A stretch of 64,000 nucleotides of DNA, from the NCBI RefSeq assembly GCF_018131015.1, contig NZ_JAFCJJ010000006.1, forward strand, positions 210,440 to 274,439, given 5' to 3'. The notes beneath the pieces are model-generated. The model worked only from the letters and a program-made list of their open reading frames with translations. It had not been told where the DNA came from and did no database searches. Below are positions 36,187 to 45,835 of this stretch, piece by piece (positions within the stretch are counted from its first letter, which is position 1; every line of letters begins with the position of its first letter). This DNA is from Bradyrhizobium diazoefficiens (GTDB taxonomy: Bacteria; Pseudomonadota; Alphaproteobacteria; Rhizobiales; Xanthobacteraceae). The translations under genes were made by a program, and so were the position numbers.

Positions 36187-36801
36187 ATGACAAGTCTGAA
36201 AGTTCTGAGCGCCGCCGCGGCAGTGGCGTTGGTTCTCCCGCTGGCGACGCCGAGCTTCGCGCAAGGCGTTCGCGGCGGTGGCGGTGCCCATATCGGCGGT
36301 GGCGGCGGTGGTGCCCATTTTGGCGGTGGCGGCGGCGCGCGTATGGGCGGCGGCGCGAGCTTCGGTGCGGGCGCTGGCGCCCGTATGGGCGGTGGTGGAT
36401 TCACGGCTGCGGCGCGGCCGAGTGGCGGAGCCGCGTTCGTCGGCGGCCGCAACTTTGCTGCCGCGAGCGGTAACCGCAGCTTCGCCGCCGCGGGCGGCAA
36501 CCATTGGAATGGCGGCAACTGGAACGGCGGCCGCTGGCACCGCCATGGCGGCGGCTTCTGGCCGGGCGTAGCCGCCGGTGCAACGATCGGTGCCCTCGGC
36601 TCGTACGCCTACTATGGCGGCGGGTACTATGATGATCCCTACTATTACGACGACGGCTATTATGACAGCGGCGCGTCCGTCGCGGTGGTGCCCGATGGCG
36701 GCGGCGACTCCGCGGCCTACTGCGCGCAGCGCTACCGGTCGTACGACCCGGCCTCGGGAACCTATCTCGGCTATGACGGCCAGCGTCATCCCTGCCCGTA
36801 A
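36187..36801 (+). CDS. BA14K family secreted Gly-rich protein
   Basis: Exported protein of 204 residues: signal peptide 1-25 (ATPSFAQ), a Gly-rich region (about 27-80), an Asn/Gly/Trp segment (NHWNGGNWNGGRW), a short hydrophobic stretch (PGVAAGATIGALGSYAYY), a Tyr/Asp run, and the C-terminal BA14K motif (AAYCAQRYRSYDPASGTYLG, ending RHPCP) with two cysteines likely disulphide-bonded. The Brucella BA14K protein is an immunoreactive lectin-like antigen; the role here is unknown. The start has AAAAGGAGT upstream, and a strong terminator follows. Confidence 0.88.
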   Translation: MTSLKVLSAAAAVALVLPLATPSFAQGVRGGGGAHIGGGGGGAHFGGGGGARMGGGASFGAGAGARMGGGGFTAAARPSGGAAFVGGRNFAAASGNRSFAAAGGNHWNGGNWNGGRWHRHGGGFWPGVAAGATIGALGSYAYYGGGYYDDPYYYDDGYYDSGASVAVVPDGGGDSAAYCAQRYRSYDPASGTYLGYDGQRHPCP

Positions 36802-36825
36802 CGGGTTCGACTGCGCTCGAACAGA

Positions 36826-36857
36826 AAGGGCGTCGCGTCACGCGGCGCCCTTTTTTG
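36826..36857 (+). terminator. Rho-independent terminator after the BA14K gene
   Basis: AAAGGGCGTCGCG (36826-36838) pairs with CGCGGCGCCCTTT (from 36841) with one mismatch, and the 3' arm runs into a T6 tract. Confidence 0.85.
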
Positions 36858-36997
36858 CGTGTCGCGGGATTGCAGCCCTTGCGGGCTTTTATGCACCTTA
36901 CGATGCATACCTATAGGTTTCCAATCGCAAATTGACCCATCCTCCGATTCGCTTATATGACCAACGCAGTGGGGACTTCGATCTGCTGGAACAGGTG

Positions 36998-37408
36998 ATG
37001 CCGCGTATCCTCGTGGTAGACGACGATCCGATGGTCGGCGCGACCATCGAAGTCCTCCTCCAACGTCAGGGCTTCGACGTCACGCTGACGGATGGTGGCG
37101 AAACCGGGCTCGCTGCGCTGGAAGCGCAGACGTTCGACGCCATGCTGGTCGACATCTTCATGCCCCACATGCGCGGCTTCGAATCCATCCGCATCTTTCA
37201 CGAGCGCGCCCCCTCGATCCCGCTGATCGCGATGTCGGGCTACGCCTTCGCCTCGTCCGCCTCGCCGACGCCGGACTTCCTGCGGATGGCGCTGGAACTC
37301 GGCGCCAGCCGCTGCCTGCGCAAGCCGTTCACGCCGGACGTCCTGCTCGCCACGATCAGAGAATGCCTCGCCGGCCCCGGCGACAGCGTACCGAAAGAAG
37401 CACCTTGA
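36998..37408 (+). CDS. Single-domain response regulator
   Basis: Receiver-only protein of 136 residues, starting MPRILVVDDDPMVG. Phospho-acceptor D52 in MLVDIFMPH; the switch Ser/Thr in AMSGYAF, and Lys in LRKPFTPD. The MSGY and LRKPF motifs resemble receivers that act as phosphate sinks or adaptors for hybrid kinases. Its stop codon overlaps the TTG start of the hybrid kinase that follows (TTGA), so the two are translationally coupled. An in-frame start at 36932 is less likely. Confidence 0.88.
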   Translation: MPRILVVDDDPMVGATIEVLLQRQGFDVTLTDGGETGLAALEAQTFDAMLVDIFMPHMRGFESIRIFHERAPSIPLIAMSGYAFASSASPTPDFLRMALELGASRCLRKPFTPDVLLATIRECLAGPGDSVPKEAP

Positions 37409-39660
37409 TTTCTACGCAGCGCGTCATTCTCGGTGCCGGACTTGCCATCCTCCTGATCATCGCCGCGGCCTCGATGGGACTCGACGTCAAGTCGCGGTCG
37501 GATGCGGTCTGGGTCAACCACGCCGTCGAGGTGCTGAAGAAGATCTCGGACGTGCGCCTCCTGGTCAGCCGCGCCGAAAGCGCCGGCCGCGGCTATGAGA
37601 TCTACCGCACGGCCGGGTTCATGGAGGAGTTCGAGGCGACGCGAAGCCGGATCGCGCCGGCGCTTGGCGACCTCAAGCTGGCGCTGCGCGACAGCGCCGA
37701 CCAGCTGCAATTGCTGGAGGCGACCGAGCCGCTGATCCTGCGGCGGCTGGAGGTCGCCGCCGAAGTTCTGCGCCTGCACACGACCGGCGATCAGGCCGCG
37801 CTGGAGGCGCTGGTCGGCCGCGCCGAGGGCCGCGGCCTGATGGAGACGCTCACGGCCAATCTGGACCGGCTGGCATCGAGCGAGGAGAAACTGTTGGGCG
37901 CCCGCGAGGCCATCTCCCGCCGGACCGGCATCGTGCTGCTCGGCATCGACCTCGTCGGCGCGCTGGTGATCCTGCTCCTGGTCATCATGCTGATCCGCGA
38001 AGGCCAGCGCATGACCGTGCAGCTTCGCAGCTCGCTGCAGGAGACGCAGGCCGCCAAGACCGCGCTCGAGGCGGCCGTCGCCGAACGGACCGAGCACCTC
38101 GTCACGGCCCACGACGAGCTTCGCCTTTCTGTCAACGTGCTGCAGAGCACGTTCCGCAGCATGGCGGAAGCGGTCCTCGTCATCGACGCCGACAGCAATG
38201 TGCTGCTGTCCAACGCGGCCGCGGAGCGGATGCTCATGCACCGGACCGGCATGAACCTTCGCAACCTGCGGTCGCTGTCGGACGTCTTCCACGGCGATGG
38301 CCTGATGCCGATGAAGCCGGACGAGCTGCCGTCGGCGCGCGTGCTGCGCGGCGAGCAGTTCGAGCAGATGGAGATGATCGTGCGCCCGCACAGCGGCGCC
38401 CGCACCCGGCATTTCATGATCAGCGGCCGGCCGATGCGCGACGGCCAAGGCAACATCTCCGGCGCGGTGCTGGTCTATCACGACGCGACCGCCTCGCGCG
38501 AAACCGAGCGGCAGCTGCACCAGTCGCAGAAGCTGGATGCGATCGGCAAGCTGACCGGCGGCGTCGCGCACGACTTCAACAACATGCTGACCGTGATCTC
38601 CGGCAACACCGAGACGCTGGTCGCGCAGCTCAAGGGCCAGCCCGAGCTGCAGCGCGTGGCGCGCCTGATCGACGATGCCGCCGAACGCTGCGCCGAGCTG
38701 ATCCAGCATCTGCTCGCCTTTGCGCGCAAGCAGCCGCTGCAGCCGCGCGACGTCGAGATCAACACCGCCATCACCGACATCGCAAAGCTGCTCCGCCCCA
38801 CCCTCGGCGAGCAGATCCAGATCGAGACCGTGCTGGAACAGGGGCCGATGACCTCGCACATCGATCCGTCCCGGCTCACCAATGCCGTGCTCAACATGGC
38901 GATCAACGCCCGCGACGCCATGCCGAACGGCGGCAACCTGCTGCTCGAGACCCACCGTGTCGTGCTGGACGAGGCCTATGCGGAGGCCAATCCGGACGTT
39001 CAGCCCGGCCCCTACGTGATGCTCGCCGTCAGCGACACCGGCACCGGCATGCCCCCCGATATCCAGGAGAAGGCGTTCGAGCCGTTCTTCACGACCAAGG
39101 AGGTCGGCAAGGGCTCGGGCCTCGGCCTCTCGATGGTCTACGGCTTCGTCAAGCAGTCCGGCGGACACATCAAGATCTACAGCGAGGCCGGCTACGGCAC
39201 CACGATCAAGCTCTATTTGCCGCCCGGCAAGGGCATGGTCGAGCAGGCCGCCCCCCGGGCTGCGCCCGCCGCGGGCGGCGCCGAGACCATCTTCGTCGTC
39301 GAGGACGATACGATGGTGCGCAACTTCGTCATCGCCCAGCTCCAGGGCCTTGGCTACAAGACCGTGGCCGCCGGCGACAGCCGCGCGGCGCTGAAGCTGA
39401 TAGAGGCCGGCGAGCCCTTCGATCTCCTCTTCACCGACATCGTCATCCCCGGCGGCATGAGCGGGCGCGAGCTCGCCGACAAGGTTGCGGCACTCCGTCC
39501 CGGCCTGAAGGTGCTCTTCACCTCCGGCTACACCGACAACGCCATCGTCCACCACGGCAAGCTCGACGACGGCGTGATGCTGCTGACAAAACCCTACCGT
39601 CGCAACCAGCTCGCCGAGATGATCCGCAAGGCGCTGAACGGCGAGATGGTGGCGGGCTGA
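37405..39660 (+). CDS. Hybrid sensor histidine kinase (membrane sensor, PAS, kinase, receiver)
   Basis: Membrane hybrid kinase of 751 residues from TTG 37405. Membrane helix 1 at about 5-25, a CHASE3-like periplasmic helical domain ([13 protein letters not shown]), membrane helix 2 at about 177-198, a coiled coil, a PAS domain (about 245-365; [20 protein letters not shown]), HisKA with H389 in [11 protein letters not shown], HATPase_c ([29 protein letters not shown]), and a C-terminal receiver with D678 in [11 protein letters not shown]. The GG(V/I)AHDFNN motif is common in plant-associated hybrid kinases. No DNA-binding output is nearby; the single-domain regulator upstream is its likely partner. 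Confidence 0.9.
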   Translation: MISTQRVILGAGLAILLIIAAASMGLDVKSRSDAVWVNHAVEVLKKISDVRLLVSRAESAGRGYEIYRTAGFMEEFEATRSRIAPALGDLKLALRDSADQLQLLEATEPLILRRLEVAAEVLRLHTTGDQAALEALVGRAEGRGLMETLTANLDRLASSEEKLLGAREAISRRTGIVLLGIDLVGALVILLLVIMLIREGQRMTVQLRSSLQETQAAKTALEAAVAERTEHLVTAHDELRLSVNVLQSTFRSMAEAVLVIDADSNVLLSNAAAERMLMHRTGMNLRNLRSLSDVFHGDGLMPMKPDELPSARVLRGEQFEQMEMIVRPHSGARTRHFMISGRPMRDGQGNISGAVLVYHDATASRETERQLHQSQKLDAIGKLTGGVAHDFNNMLTVISGNTETLVAQLKGQPELQRVARLIDDAAERCAELIQHLLAFARKQPLQPRDVEINTAITDIAKLLRPTLGEQIQIETVLEQGPMTSHIDPSRLTNAVLNMAINARDAMPNGGNLLLETHRVVLDEAYAEANPDVQPGPYVMLAVSDTGTGMPPDIQEKAFEPFFTTKEVGKGSGLGLSMVYGFVKQSGGHIKIYSEAGYGTTIKLYLPPGKGMVEQAAPRAAPAAGGAETIFVVEDDTMVRNFVIAQLQGLGYKTVAAGDSRAALKLIEAGEPFDLLFTDIVIPGGMSGRELADKVAALRPGLKVLFTSGYTDNAIVHHGKLDDGVMLLTKPYRRNQLAEMIRKALNGEMVAG

Positions 39661-39819
39661 AGCTTGCCGCAGGCTGACGGCGACATCCTGCCACAAGCTA
39701 CCCGTGCCGGTCGCAAGACCGAATCTGATTAACAATCGGTTGCTGCATCGAGGGTTGGCATGAGGCCGGCCCGCTGCTTGAGACCAGAAGGTCCAGGCAG
39801 CACAGGTCAGGAGGCGGCT

Positions 39820-40224
39820 TTGGTTTCAATCGGTTCCATGCGCGCGACCGCGCCTGCGGTCCTCAAATCCGTCCCCGCGACCGAGACGGCAGCGTCAGCG
39901 GCGAAGACGGCGAGGGCCACCCCTCACGTCAACGCAGCGTCCTCTTACAGCTTTGGACCCGGCGCATCCGACGCGCTGGGCAGGATCAAGGAGTTCGTCA
40001 AACAGCAGGATGCGACCAAGGGCGGCACGGCCAGGGCGACGCCTGCTGACGAGGCCATTGCGCTGGTCAAATCCTGGGTGTCGTCCGGAATGTTCACGGA
40101 TGCGGCCAGCGGCCCAACCTTGCCGGCGCTGAGCGCGGAGCAGCAAAGCCAGCTCAGCCCGCAGGAATACCGCGTCTATGCCGAAGTCAGGGCATTGCAG
40201 TCCACCTACAACAAGCTGGTTTAG
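39820..40224 (+). CDS. Conserved hypothetical protein, 134 aa
   Basis: No domain recognised. TTG 39820 is chosen because AGGAGG lies 6-7 bases upstream; ATG 39838 is an alternative. The N-terminal third is Ala/Thr/Lys-rich (APAVLKSVPATETAASAAK) and probably disordered. The C-terminal part looks structured and helical (ALGRIKEFVKQQ, DEAIALVKSWVSSGMF, SPQEYRVYAEVRALQSTYNK). There is no signal peptide. The 159 bp before it show no gene. Confidence 0.65.
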   Translation: MVSIGSMRATAPAVLKSVPATETAASAAKTARATPHVNAASSYSFGPGASDALGRIKEFVKQQDATKGGTARATPADEAIALVKSWVSSGMFTDAASGPTLPALSAEQQSQLSPQEYRVYAEVRALQSTYNKLV

Positions 40225-40283
40225 TCGCCCCTCCCCTGACTGAGCATTGAGTCCGTACGTCCAGCGGTTGTTGAAAGGGGAGA

Positions 40284-41177
40284 CTAGCGCGTCGCCAGCA
40301 CCACGGCGGCGAGCGTGAAGATGAGGGCGGCGATCTGCCCTGCCCCAAGCGGCTCATGAAGCGCGATCGCCGAGGCCACCACGCCGATCACCGGCACGGC
40401 CATGGTGCCGATCGCGGCGACGGAGGCCGGCAGGCGCGAGAGCGCGGCGAACCAGCTCACATAGGCAATGCAGAACTGCACCACGGTCGAATAGACCAGC
40501 AGCCACCAGCCGGCGGGCGTCACCTGCTCCAGATGCGTGGTCTCGACCAGCAGGCCGGCGATGGCGACCGGCAGGCAGCCGAGGCCGATCTGCCAGGCCG
40601 CCGCCGTGAGCGGCGGCAGTCGGATCGGATACTTCTTCAGCAGCACGGTGCCGAGCGCAAAGCCGGCCGCGCCGGCGAGCGCCATGACGATGCCGGGAAG
40701 CTTGGCTTCGCTCGCGGCAAAGCCGTTGCCGCCCATGATCGAGGCAAGGCCAGCAAAGGCCATCACCAGCGCGATCGTGCGCAGCACGGTCGGCCGCTCG
40801 CCGAGCACCGGCCAGGCGATCAGCGAGGCCCAGACCGGCATCGTATAGGCGATCAGCGCCGCCTCGCTCGCCGGCAGCCACAGCAGCGCGAGCCCCATCA
40901 GCACCATCCAGCCGGTGACGTTGAGGACGGCGGCGGTCAACAGGCGCGGCCACATCGCTCGCGGGACCCTCAGGCTGTCGCCGCGGACGAGGGCAAGGGC
41001 TGCGAGCAGCACTGCACCGAGCACGCCGGGCACCCCTCGCAGCGTCAGCGGCGGCAGTTCGGCGAGCAGGAATTTGGTCACCGGCCAGTTGAAACCCCAG
41101 CCGATCGAGGTGATGGCGAGGAACATCAGGCCGGCCGGGGCGATGCGCGGCCGCACCGGTCTGGTCGAATCAAGCAT
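40284..41177 (-). CDS. DMT superfamily transporter, EamA domain
   Basis: Ten-helix inner-membrane permease, 297 residues, starting at ATG 41177 (MLDSTRPVRPR). Two EamA repeats: the first from AITSIGWGFNWPVTKFLL and the second from about residue 155. The substrate is unknown; family members export amino acids or other metabolites. An in-frame start at 41207 lies upstream. The gene is divergent from nrdJ across a leader of about 800 bp. Confidence 0.85.
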   Translation of the reverse strand: MLDSTRPVRPRIAPAGLMFLAITSIGWGFNWPVTKFLLAELPPLTLRGVPGVLGAVLLAALALVRGDSLRVPRAMWPRLLTAAVLNVTGWMVLMGLALLWLPASEAALIAYTMPVWASLIAWPVLGERPTVLRTIALVMAFAGLASIMGGNGFAASEAKLPGIVMALAGAAGFALGTVLLKKYPIRLPPLTAAAWQIGLGCLPVAIAGLLVETTHLEQVTPAGWWLLVYSTVVQFCIAYVSWFAALSRLPASVAAIGTMAVPVIGVVASAIALHEPLGAGQIAALIFTLAAVVLATR

Positions 41178-41594
41178 GTGGGGTACCCGGCAGAAAACGA
41201 GGGTCACCTTCGCGCGGATTCGCGCATCCCACCACCACCGCAGGCGGCATGCCTGCCCTCACCTTCCGTAGCGCTACGTGAGTCCTGCTGACGCAACCCC
41301 GTCGGGCAAAAATATACCTGCCCTGTGAACAGCGGGATGAAGGGTCGGCATCCACACCGAAGCGAAATTTTTTCGGTTGGGAATCCCTGAGGACTCACTG
41401 ATACTTGCCTCAACGACAGGCGCGGGCACACCCCCTGTTATCCCCCGCAATCCACCATATTTAGTATTTGATTCAGGAACTCGCACTAGTTCTTGACGGG
41501 CGCAACGGAGAGTCCTAGCTTTCGGTCCGTTCGGCGCGAGTGTGTTTGCGTCCCGCCGGCACTCCCCCAAAGGGTCCGCAAGACGGCACTCCGC
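41178..41594 (+). other. Upstream part of the DMT transporter/nrdJ intergenic region
   Basis: No gene seen. It contains a perfect 12-bp palindrome CGTAGCGCTACG at 41267-41278, an AT-richer stretch around 41455-41475 where the nrdJ promoter may lie, and GC-rich sequence that starts to show hairpins from about 41500. Promoter elements could not be fixed. Confidence 0.5.
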
Positions 41595-41983
41595 CAGGCC
41601 AGACAAGGGCAGCGGGGAAAGGGCTTGTCTGCCCTTTCGGGAGCGGATTTTCGGGCGCGACAACGGGCCGGCAACAGGCTCGGAAGGCAGACTTCACCAA
41701 GGTGCAAAGCGGCACCAACTGTGAAGTGAGAGACGAAGTGACGTTGTGGGGCGTTGAACGCGTGTCGCGCACATCCCCTTGGGGGCGGATGGGTGTGGAC
41801 ATGCCGGCAAGATGGAAGGTGCACTCTACCAGCCATCGCCGGGAGAAACTGGGCCGGATCCACCGGCTGAACTGCGAAGCCTTTGGGCCGATGAGGCCCT
41901 GAGAGGAAGCGCGAAGCGAAATGTCGACCCGGCACGCTCCCAACGAGGGGCGTCCGGTCAAAGGATAAGGACGGGGCAAGACG
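41595..41983 (+). ncRNA. Structured 5' leader of nrdJ (candidate cis-regulatory RNA)
   Basis: At least six hairpins occur in about 300 bases. Helices: CAGACAAG 41600-41607 with CTTGTCTG 41624-41631, or alternatively AAGGGCAG 41605-41612 with CTGCCCTT 41629-41636; ACTTCAC 41691-41697 with GTGAAGT 41721-41727 enclosing GGTGC/GCACC (41701-41705, 41712-41716); CACA 41770-41773 with TGTG 41794-41797; CCGGC-aa-GATGG 41804-41815 with CCATC-GCCGG 41833-41842; GCCGG/CCGGC 41853-41867; GGGCC/GGCCC 41885-41899. The last ends about 85 bases before nrdJ. It lacks the usual cobalamin riboswitch boxes. I recall a computationally described nrdJ RNA motif upstream of such genes in proteobacteria; identity with it is untested. 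Confidence 0.6.
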
Positions 41984-44900
41984 ATGCGGATTGAGCGGCG
42001 CCACACCACTTCGGGACAGTCACCCTATGCTGGAATCGAATTCCGGCTGACCACGTCGGAGATTCGCAATCCCGACGGCTCGGTCGTGTTCAAGCTCGAT
42101 AACGTCGAGGTGCCGACCGAATGGTCGCAGGTCGCCTCCGACGTGCTCGCGCAGAAGTATTTCCGGAAAGCCGGCGTTGCCGCGCGCCTGAAGAAGGTCG
42201 AGGAGGAGTCCGTCCCCTCCTTCCTGTGGCGCTCCGTGCCCGACACCGATGCCCTCGCTGCTCTCCCCGAGAAGGAGCGCTATGTCAGCGAGCTCAGCGC
42301 CAAGCAGGTGTTCGATCGCCTCGCCGGCTGCTGGACCTATTGGGGCTGGAAGGGCGGCTACTTCACCAATGACGAGGACGCCCAGGCCTTCTACGACGAG
42401 CTCCGCTACATGCTCGCCATGCAGATGGTCGCGCCGAACTCGCCGCAATGGTTCAACACCGGCCTGCACTGGGCCTATGGCATCGACGGCCCTGGCCAGG
42501 GCCACTATTACGTCGACCCCTTCACCGGCAAGCTGACCAAGTCCAAGTCCGCCTACGAGCATCCGCAGCCGCACGCCTGCTTCATCCAGGGCGTCGGTGA
42601 CGACCTCGTCAACGAGGGCGGCATCATGGACCTCTGGGTCCGCGAAGCCCGCCTGTTCAAATACGGCTCCGGCACCGGCTCGAACTTCTCCCGCCTGCGC
42701 GGTGAGGGTGAAAAACTCTCCGGCGGCGGCCGCTCGTCCGGCCTGATGAGCTTCCTCAAGATCGGCGACCGCGCCGCCGGCGCGATCAAGTCGGGCGGCA
42801 CCACGCGCCGCGCCGCCAAGATGGTCGTCGTCGACGTCGATCACCCCGACATCGAGACCTATATCGACTGGAAGGTGAAGGAGGAGCAGAAGGTCGCCGC
42901 CCTCGTCACCGGCTCCAAGATCAACCAGAAGCACCTCAAGGCGGTGCTGAAGGCCTGCGTCAACTGCGAAGGCTCGGGCGACGATTGCTTCGACCCCGAG
43001 AAGAACCCAGCGCTCCGCCGCGAGATCAAGCTCGCGCGCCGCAGCCTCGTGCCCGACAATTACATCAAGCGCGTCGTCCAGTTTGCCAAGCAGGGCTACA
43101 AGGACATCCAGTTCGACACCTACGACACCGACTGGGATAGCGAAGCCTACCTCACGGTCTCGGGCCAGAACTCCAACAACTCGGTCTCGCTGAAGGACGA
43201 TTTCCTCCGCGCCGTGGAAACGGATGGCGACTGGAACCTCAACGCCCGCACCTCGAAGAAGGTGACGAAGACGCTGAAGGCGCGCGACCTCTGGGAGAAG
43301 ATCGGCTACGCCGCCTGGGCGTCGGCCGACCCGGGCCTGCACTTCAACACCACCATGAACGACTGGCACACCTGCAAGGCGTCCGGCGACATCCGCGCGT
43401 CGAATCCGTGCTCGGAATACATGTTCCTGGACGACACGGCGTGCAACCTGGCGTCCGCGAACCTGCTGACGTTCTACAACACGACCACGAAGCAGTTCGA
43501 CGTCGCCGGCTACGAGCACCTCTGCCAGCTCTGGACCATCGTGCTCGAAATCTCCGTCATGATGGCGCAGTTCCCGTCGCGCGCGATCGCCGAGCTCTCC
43601 TACGAGTTCCGCACGCTCGGCCTCGGCTATGCCAATATCGGCGGCCTCCTGATGACCATGGGTCTCTCTTATGACTCGAAGGAAGGCCGTGCGCTCTGCG
43701 GCGCGCTGACCGCGGTCATGACCGGCATCACCTACAAGACCTCGGCGGAAATGGCGGCCGAGCTCGGCACCTTCCCCGGCTACAAGAAGAATGCCGCGCA
43801 CATGCTGCGCGTCATCCGCAACCACCGCCGCGCCGCGCATGGCGAGGCTGGCGGCTACGAGGCGCTCAGCGTCAACCCGGTGCCGCTCGACCAAGCCTCG
43901 TGCCCGCAGGCCGACATCGTCGCCCGTGCCCAGGCGGCCTGGGATGCGGCGCTCGAGCTCGGCGAGAAGCACGGCTATCGCAACGCCCAGACCACGGTGA
44001 TCGCGCCGACCGGCACGATCGGCCTCGTCATGGATTGCGACACCACCGGCATCGAGCCCGACTTCGCGCTGGTGAAGTTCAAGAAGCTCGCCGGCGGCGG
44101 CTACTTCAAGATCATCAACCGTGCGGTGCCCTCCGCGCTGCGCGCGCTCGGCTATCGCGAGAGCGAGATCGCCGAGATCGAGGCCTATGCCGTCGGTCAC
44201 GGCTCGTTGTCGAATGCGCCTGCTATCAACGCCTCGACGCTGAAGGCCAAGGGCTTTACTGATGAGGCCATCGCCAAGGTCGAGAAGGCCCTGCCGACCG
44301 CCTTCGACATCAAGTTCGCCTTCAACAAGTGGACTTTTGGCGAGGACTTCATCCGCGACCAGCTCGGCATCGGCGCTGAAGCCATTGCGGCTCCCGGCTT
44401 CGACCTGCTCCAGGCCGTGGGCTTCACCAAGCGCGAGATCGAGGCGGCCAACGTCCACATCTGCGGCGCGATGACGGTGGAAGGTGCCCCGCATTTGAAG
44501 GCCGAGCACTATCCCGTGTTCGACTGCGCCAATCCCTGCGGCAAAATTGGAAAACGTTATCTGTCGGTCGAGAGCCACATCCGCATGATGGCGGCAGCCC
44601 AGCCCTTCATCTCGGGTGCGATCTCCAAGACCATCAACATGCCGAACGACGCCACGGTGGAGGACTGCAAGTCCGCTTACATGCTGTCGTGGAAGCTGGC
44701 GCTGAAGGCCAACGCGCTCTATCGCGACGGCTCGAAGCTTTCCCAGCCGCTCAACTCGCAGCTCATCAGCGACGATGAGGACGAGGACGATGCGGTCGAT
44801 CATCTCTACGAGAAGCCGATGGCCGCGCGTGCCGCCCAGGTCTCGGAAAAGATCGTCGAGAAGCTGGTCGAGCGCATCATCGTGATGCGCGAGCGCGAGA

Positions 44901-45745
44901 AGATGCCGGATCGCCGCAAGGGCTACACCCAGAAGGCGGTCGTCGGCGGCCACAAGGTCTATCTGCGAACCGGCGAATATGACGACGGCCGTCTCGGCGA
45001 GATCTTCATCGACATGCACAAGGAAGGCGCAGCGCTCCGCTCCTTCATCAACAATTTTGCGATCGCGGTCTCCCTCGGTCTGCAATACGGCGTGCCGCTC
45101 GATGAGTATGTCGACGCCTTCACCTTCACCCGCTTCGAGCCGGCGGGCCCCGTGCAGGGCAACGACAGCATCAAGTACGCGACCTCGATCCTCGACTACG
45201 TCTTCCGCGAGCTCGCGGTGAGCTATCTCGAGCGCTTCGACCTCGCCCATGTCGATCCGACCGAGTCGAACTTCGACGCGCTCGGCAAGGGCGTCGAGGA
45301 AGGCAAGGAGCCCGAGGACGACGGCCACCACGCGACAAAACTGGTGTCGCGCGGCCTCACCCGCTCGCGCACCGACAACCTCGTCGTGATGCGCGGCGGC
45401 TCGGCTGCGATCGCGCAAGGCAACGACAGCGCACCGACCGGCGGCAGCAAGGTCACCGCGCTGGCCGGCGCCTCCATGCGCGCCGGCGACGCCATCGAAG
45501 GCGCCGTCGCCCTGAAGCAGGAGGCACAGCACGACCTCTCGCCCACGGAGAAGTTAGAGGCCCTGCAGTGGAGCAAGGCCGGCGCCGCCCAGGCCGCAGC
45601 CCCGACCAAGGCCGAGCGCCGCGCGGAAGCGAAGGCCAAAGGCTACGAGGGCGAGATGTGCTCGGAGTGCGGTAACTTCACGCTGGTGCGGAACGGGACC
45701 TGCATGAAGTGCGATACTTGCGGAAGCACGACGGGGTGTTCGTGA
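41984..45745 (+). CDS. nrdJ: Vitamin B12-dependent (class II) ribonucleotide reductase
   Basis: Adenosylcobalamin-dependent reduction of ribonucleotides to deoxyribonucleotides, needing no oxygen; 1253 residues, typical of the long alphaproteobacterial NrdJ. The redox-active cysteine pair and radical-site candidates are C199 (HACFIQG), C476 (NPCSEYMF) and C487 ([11 protein letters not shown]). Substrate and effector motifs include [12 protein letters not shown] and [11 protein letters not shown]. The C-terminal tail has a cysteine cluster ([21 protein letters not shown]) that likely binds zinc and carries reducing thiols. It lies behind a long structured leader. No other ribonucleotide reductase is in the window. 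Confidence 0.95.
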   Translation: MRIERRHTTSGQSPYAGIEFRLTTSEIRNPDGSVVFKLDNVEVPTEWSQVASDVLAQKYFRKAGVAARLKKVEEESVPSFLWRSVPDTDALAALPEKERYVSELSAKQVFDRLAGCWTYWGWKGGYFTNDEDAQAFYDELRYMLAMQMVAPNSPQWFNTGLHWAYGIDGPGQGHYYVDPFTGKLTKSKSAYEHPQPHACFIQGVGDDLVNEGGIMDLWVREARLFKYGSGTGSNFSRLRGEGEKLSGGGRSSGLMSFLKIGDRAAGAIKSGGTTRRAAKMVVVDVDHPDIETYIDWKVKEEQKVAALVTGSKINQKHLKAVLKACVNCEGSGDDCFDPEKNPALRREIKLARRSLVPDNYIKRVVQFAKQGYKDIQFDTYDTDWDSEAYLTVSGQNSNNSVSLKDDFLRAVETDGDWNLNARTSKKVTKTLKARDLWEKIGYAAWASADPGLHFNTTMNDWHTCKASGDIRASNPCSEYMFLDDTACNLASANLLTFYNTTTKQFDVAGYEHLCQLWTIVLEISVMMAQFPSRAIAELSYEFRTLGLGYANIGGLLMTMGLSYDSKEGRALCGALTAVMTGITYKTSAEMAAELGTFPGYKKNAAHMLRVIRNHRRAAHGEAGGYEALSVNPVPLDQASCPQADIVARAQAAWDAALELGEKHGYRNAQTTVIAPTGTIGLVMDCDTTGIEPDFALVKFKKLAGGGYFKIINRAVPSALRALGYRESEIAEIEAYAVGHGSLSNAPAINASTLKAKGFTDEAIAKVEKALPTAFDIKFAFNKWTFGEDFIRDQLGIGAEAIAAPGFDLLQAVGFTKREIEAANVHICGAMTVEGAPHLKAEHYPVFDCANPCGKIGKRYLSVESHIRMMAAAQPFISGAISKTINMPNDATVEDCKSAYMLSWKLALKANALYRDGSKLSQPLNSQLISDDEDEDDAVDHLYEKPMAARAAQVSEKIVEKLVERIIVMREREKMPDRRKGYTQKAVVGGHKVYLRTGEYDDGRLGEIFIDMHKEGAALRSFINNFAIAVSLGLQYGVPLDEYVDAFTFTRFEPAGPVQGNDSIKYATSILDYVFRELAVSYLERFDLAHVDPTESNFDALGKGVEEGKEPEDDGHHATKLVSRGLTRSRTDNLVVMRGGSAAIAQGNDSAPTGGSKVTALAGASMRAGDAIEGAVALKQEAQHDLSPTEKLEALQWSKAGAAQAAAPTKAERRAEAKAKGYEGEMCSECGNFTLVRNGTCMKCDTCGSTTGCS

Positions 45746-45778
45746 GGGGTTAGCACAATCCAGGGTATATAAGTTGAG

Positions 45779-45805
45779 AGCCGCTCCCGTGAGCGGCTTT
45801 CTTTT
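45779..45805 (+). terminator. Rho-independent terminator after nrdJ
   Basis: 8-bp stem AGCCGCTC / GAGCGGCT with a CCGT loop, followed by TTCTTTT. Confidence 0.88.
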
Positions 45806-45835
45806 GATCGGCTACACAACTCTTGCGAGCCCCTT

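Noticed and set aside
40220..40290. Weak inverted repeat TAGTC-CCCC / GGGG-GACTA between convergent genes
   Set aside because: The arms are short with a mismatch and the loop is nearly 50 bases, too weak to call a terminator.
41595..41983. Classic cobalamin riboswitch, RNase P RNA or tmRNA in the nrdJ leader
   Set aside because: The conserved B12-box, RNase P and tmRNA core sequences were looked for and not seen.
42020..45532. A 1170-codon minus-strand frame opposite nrdJ
   Set aside because: No recognisable domain, while the plus strand encodes a clear NrdJ; it is an effect of GC-rich codons.
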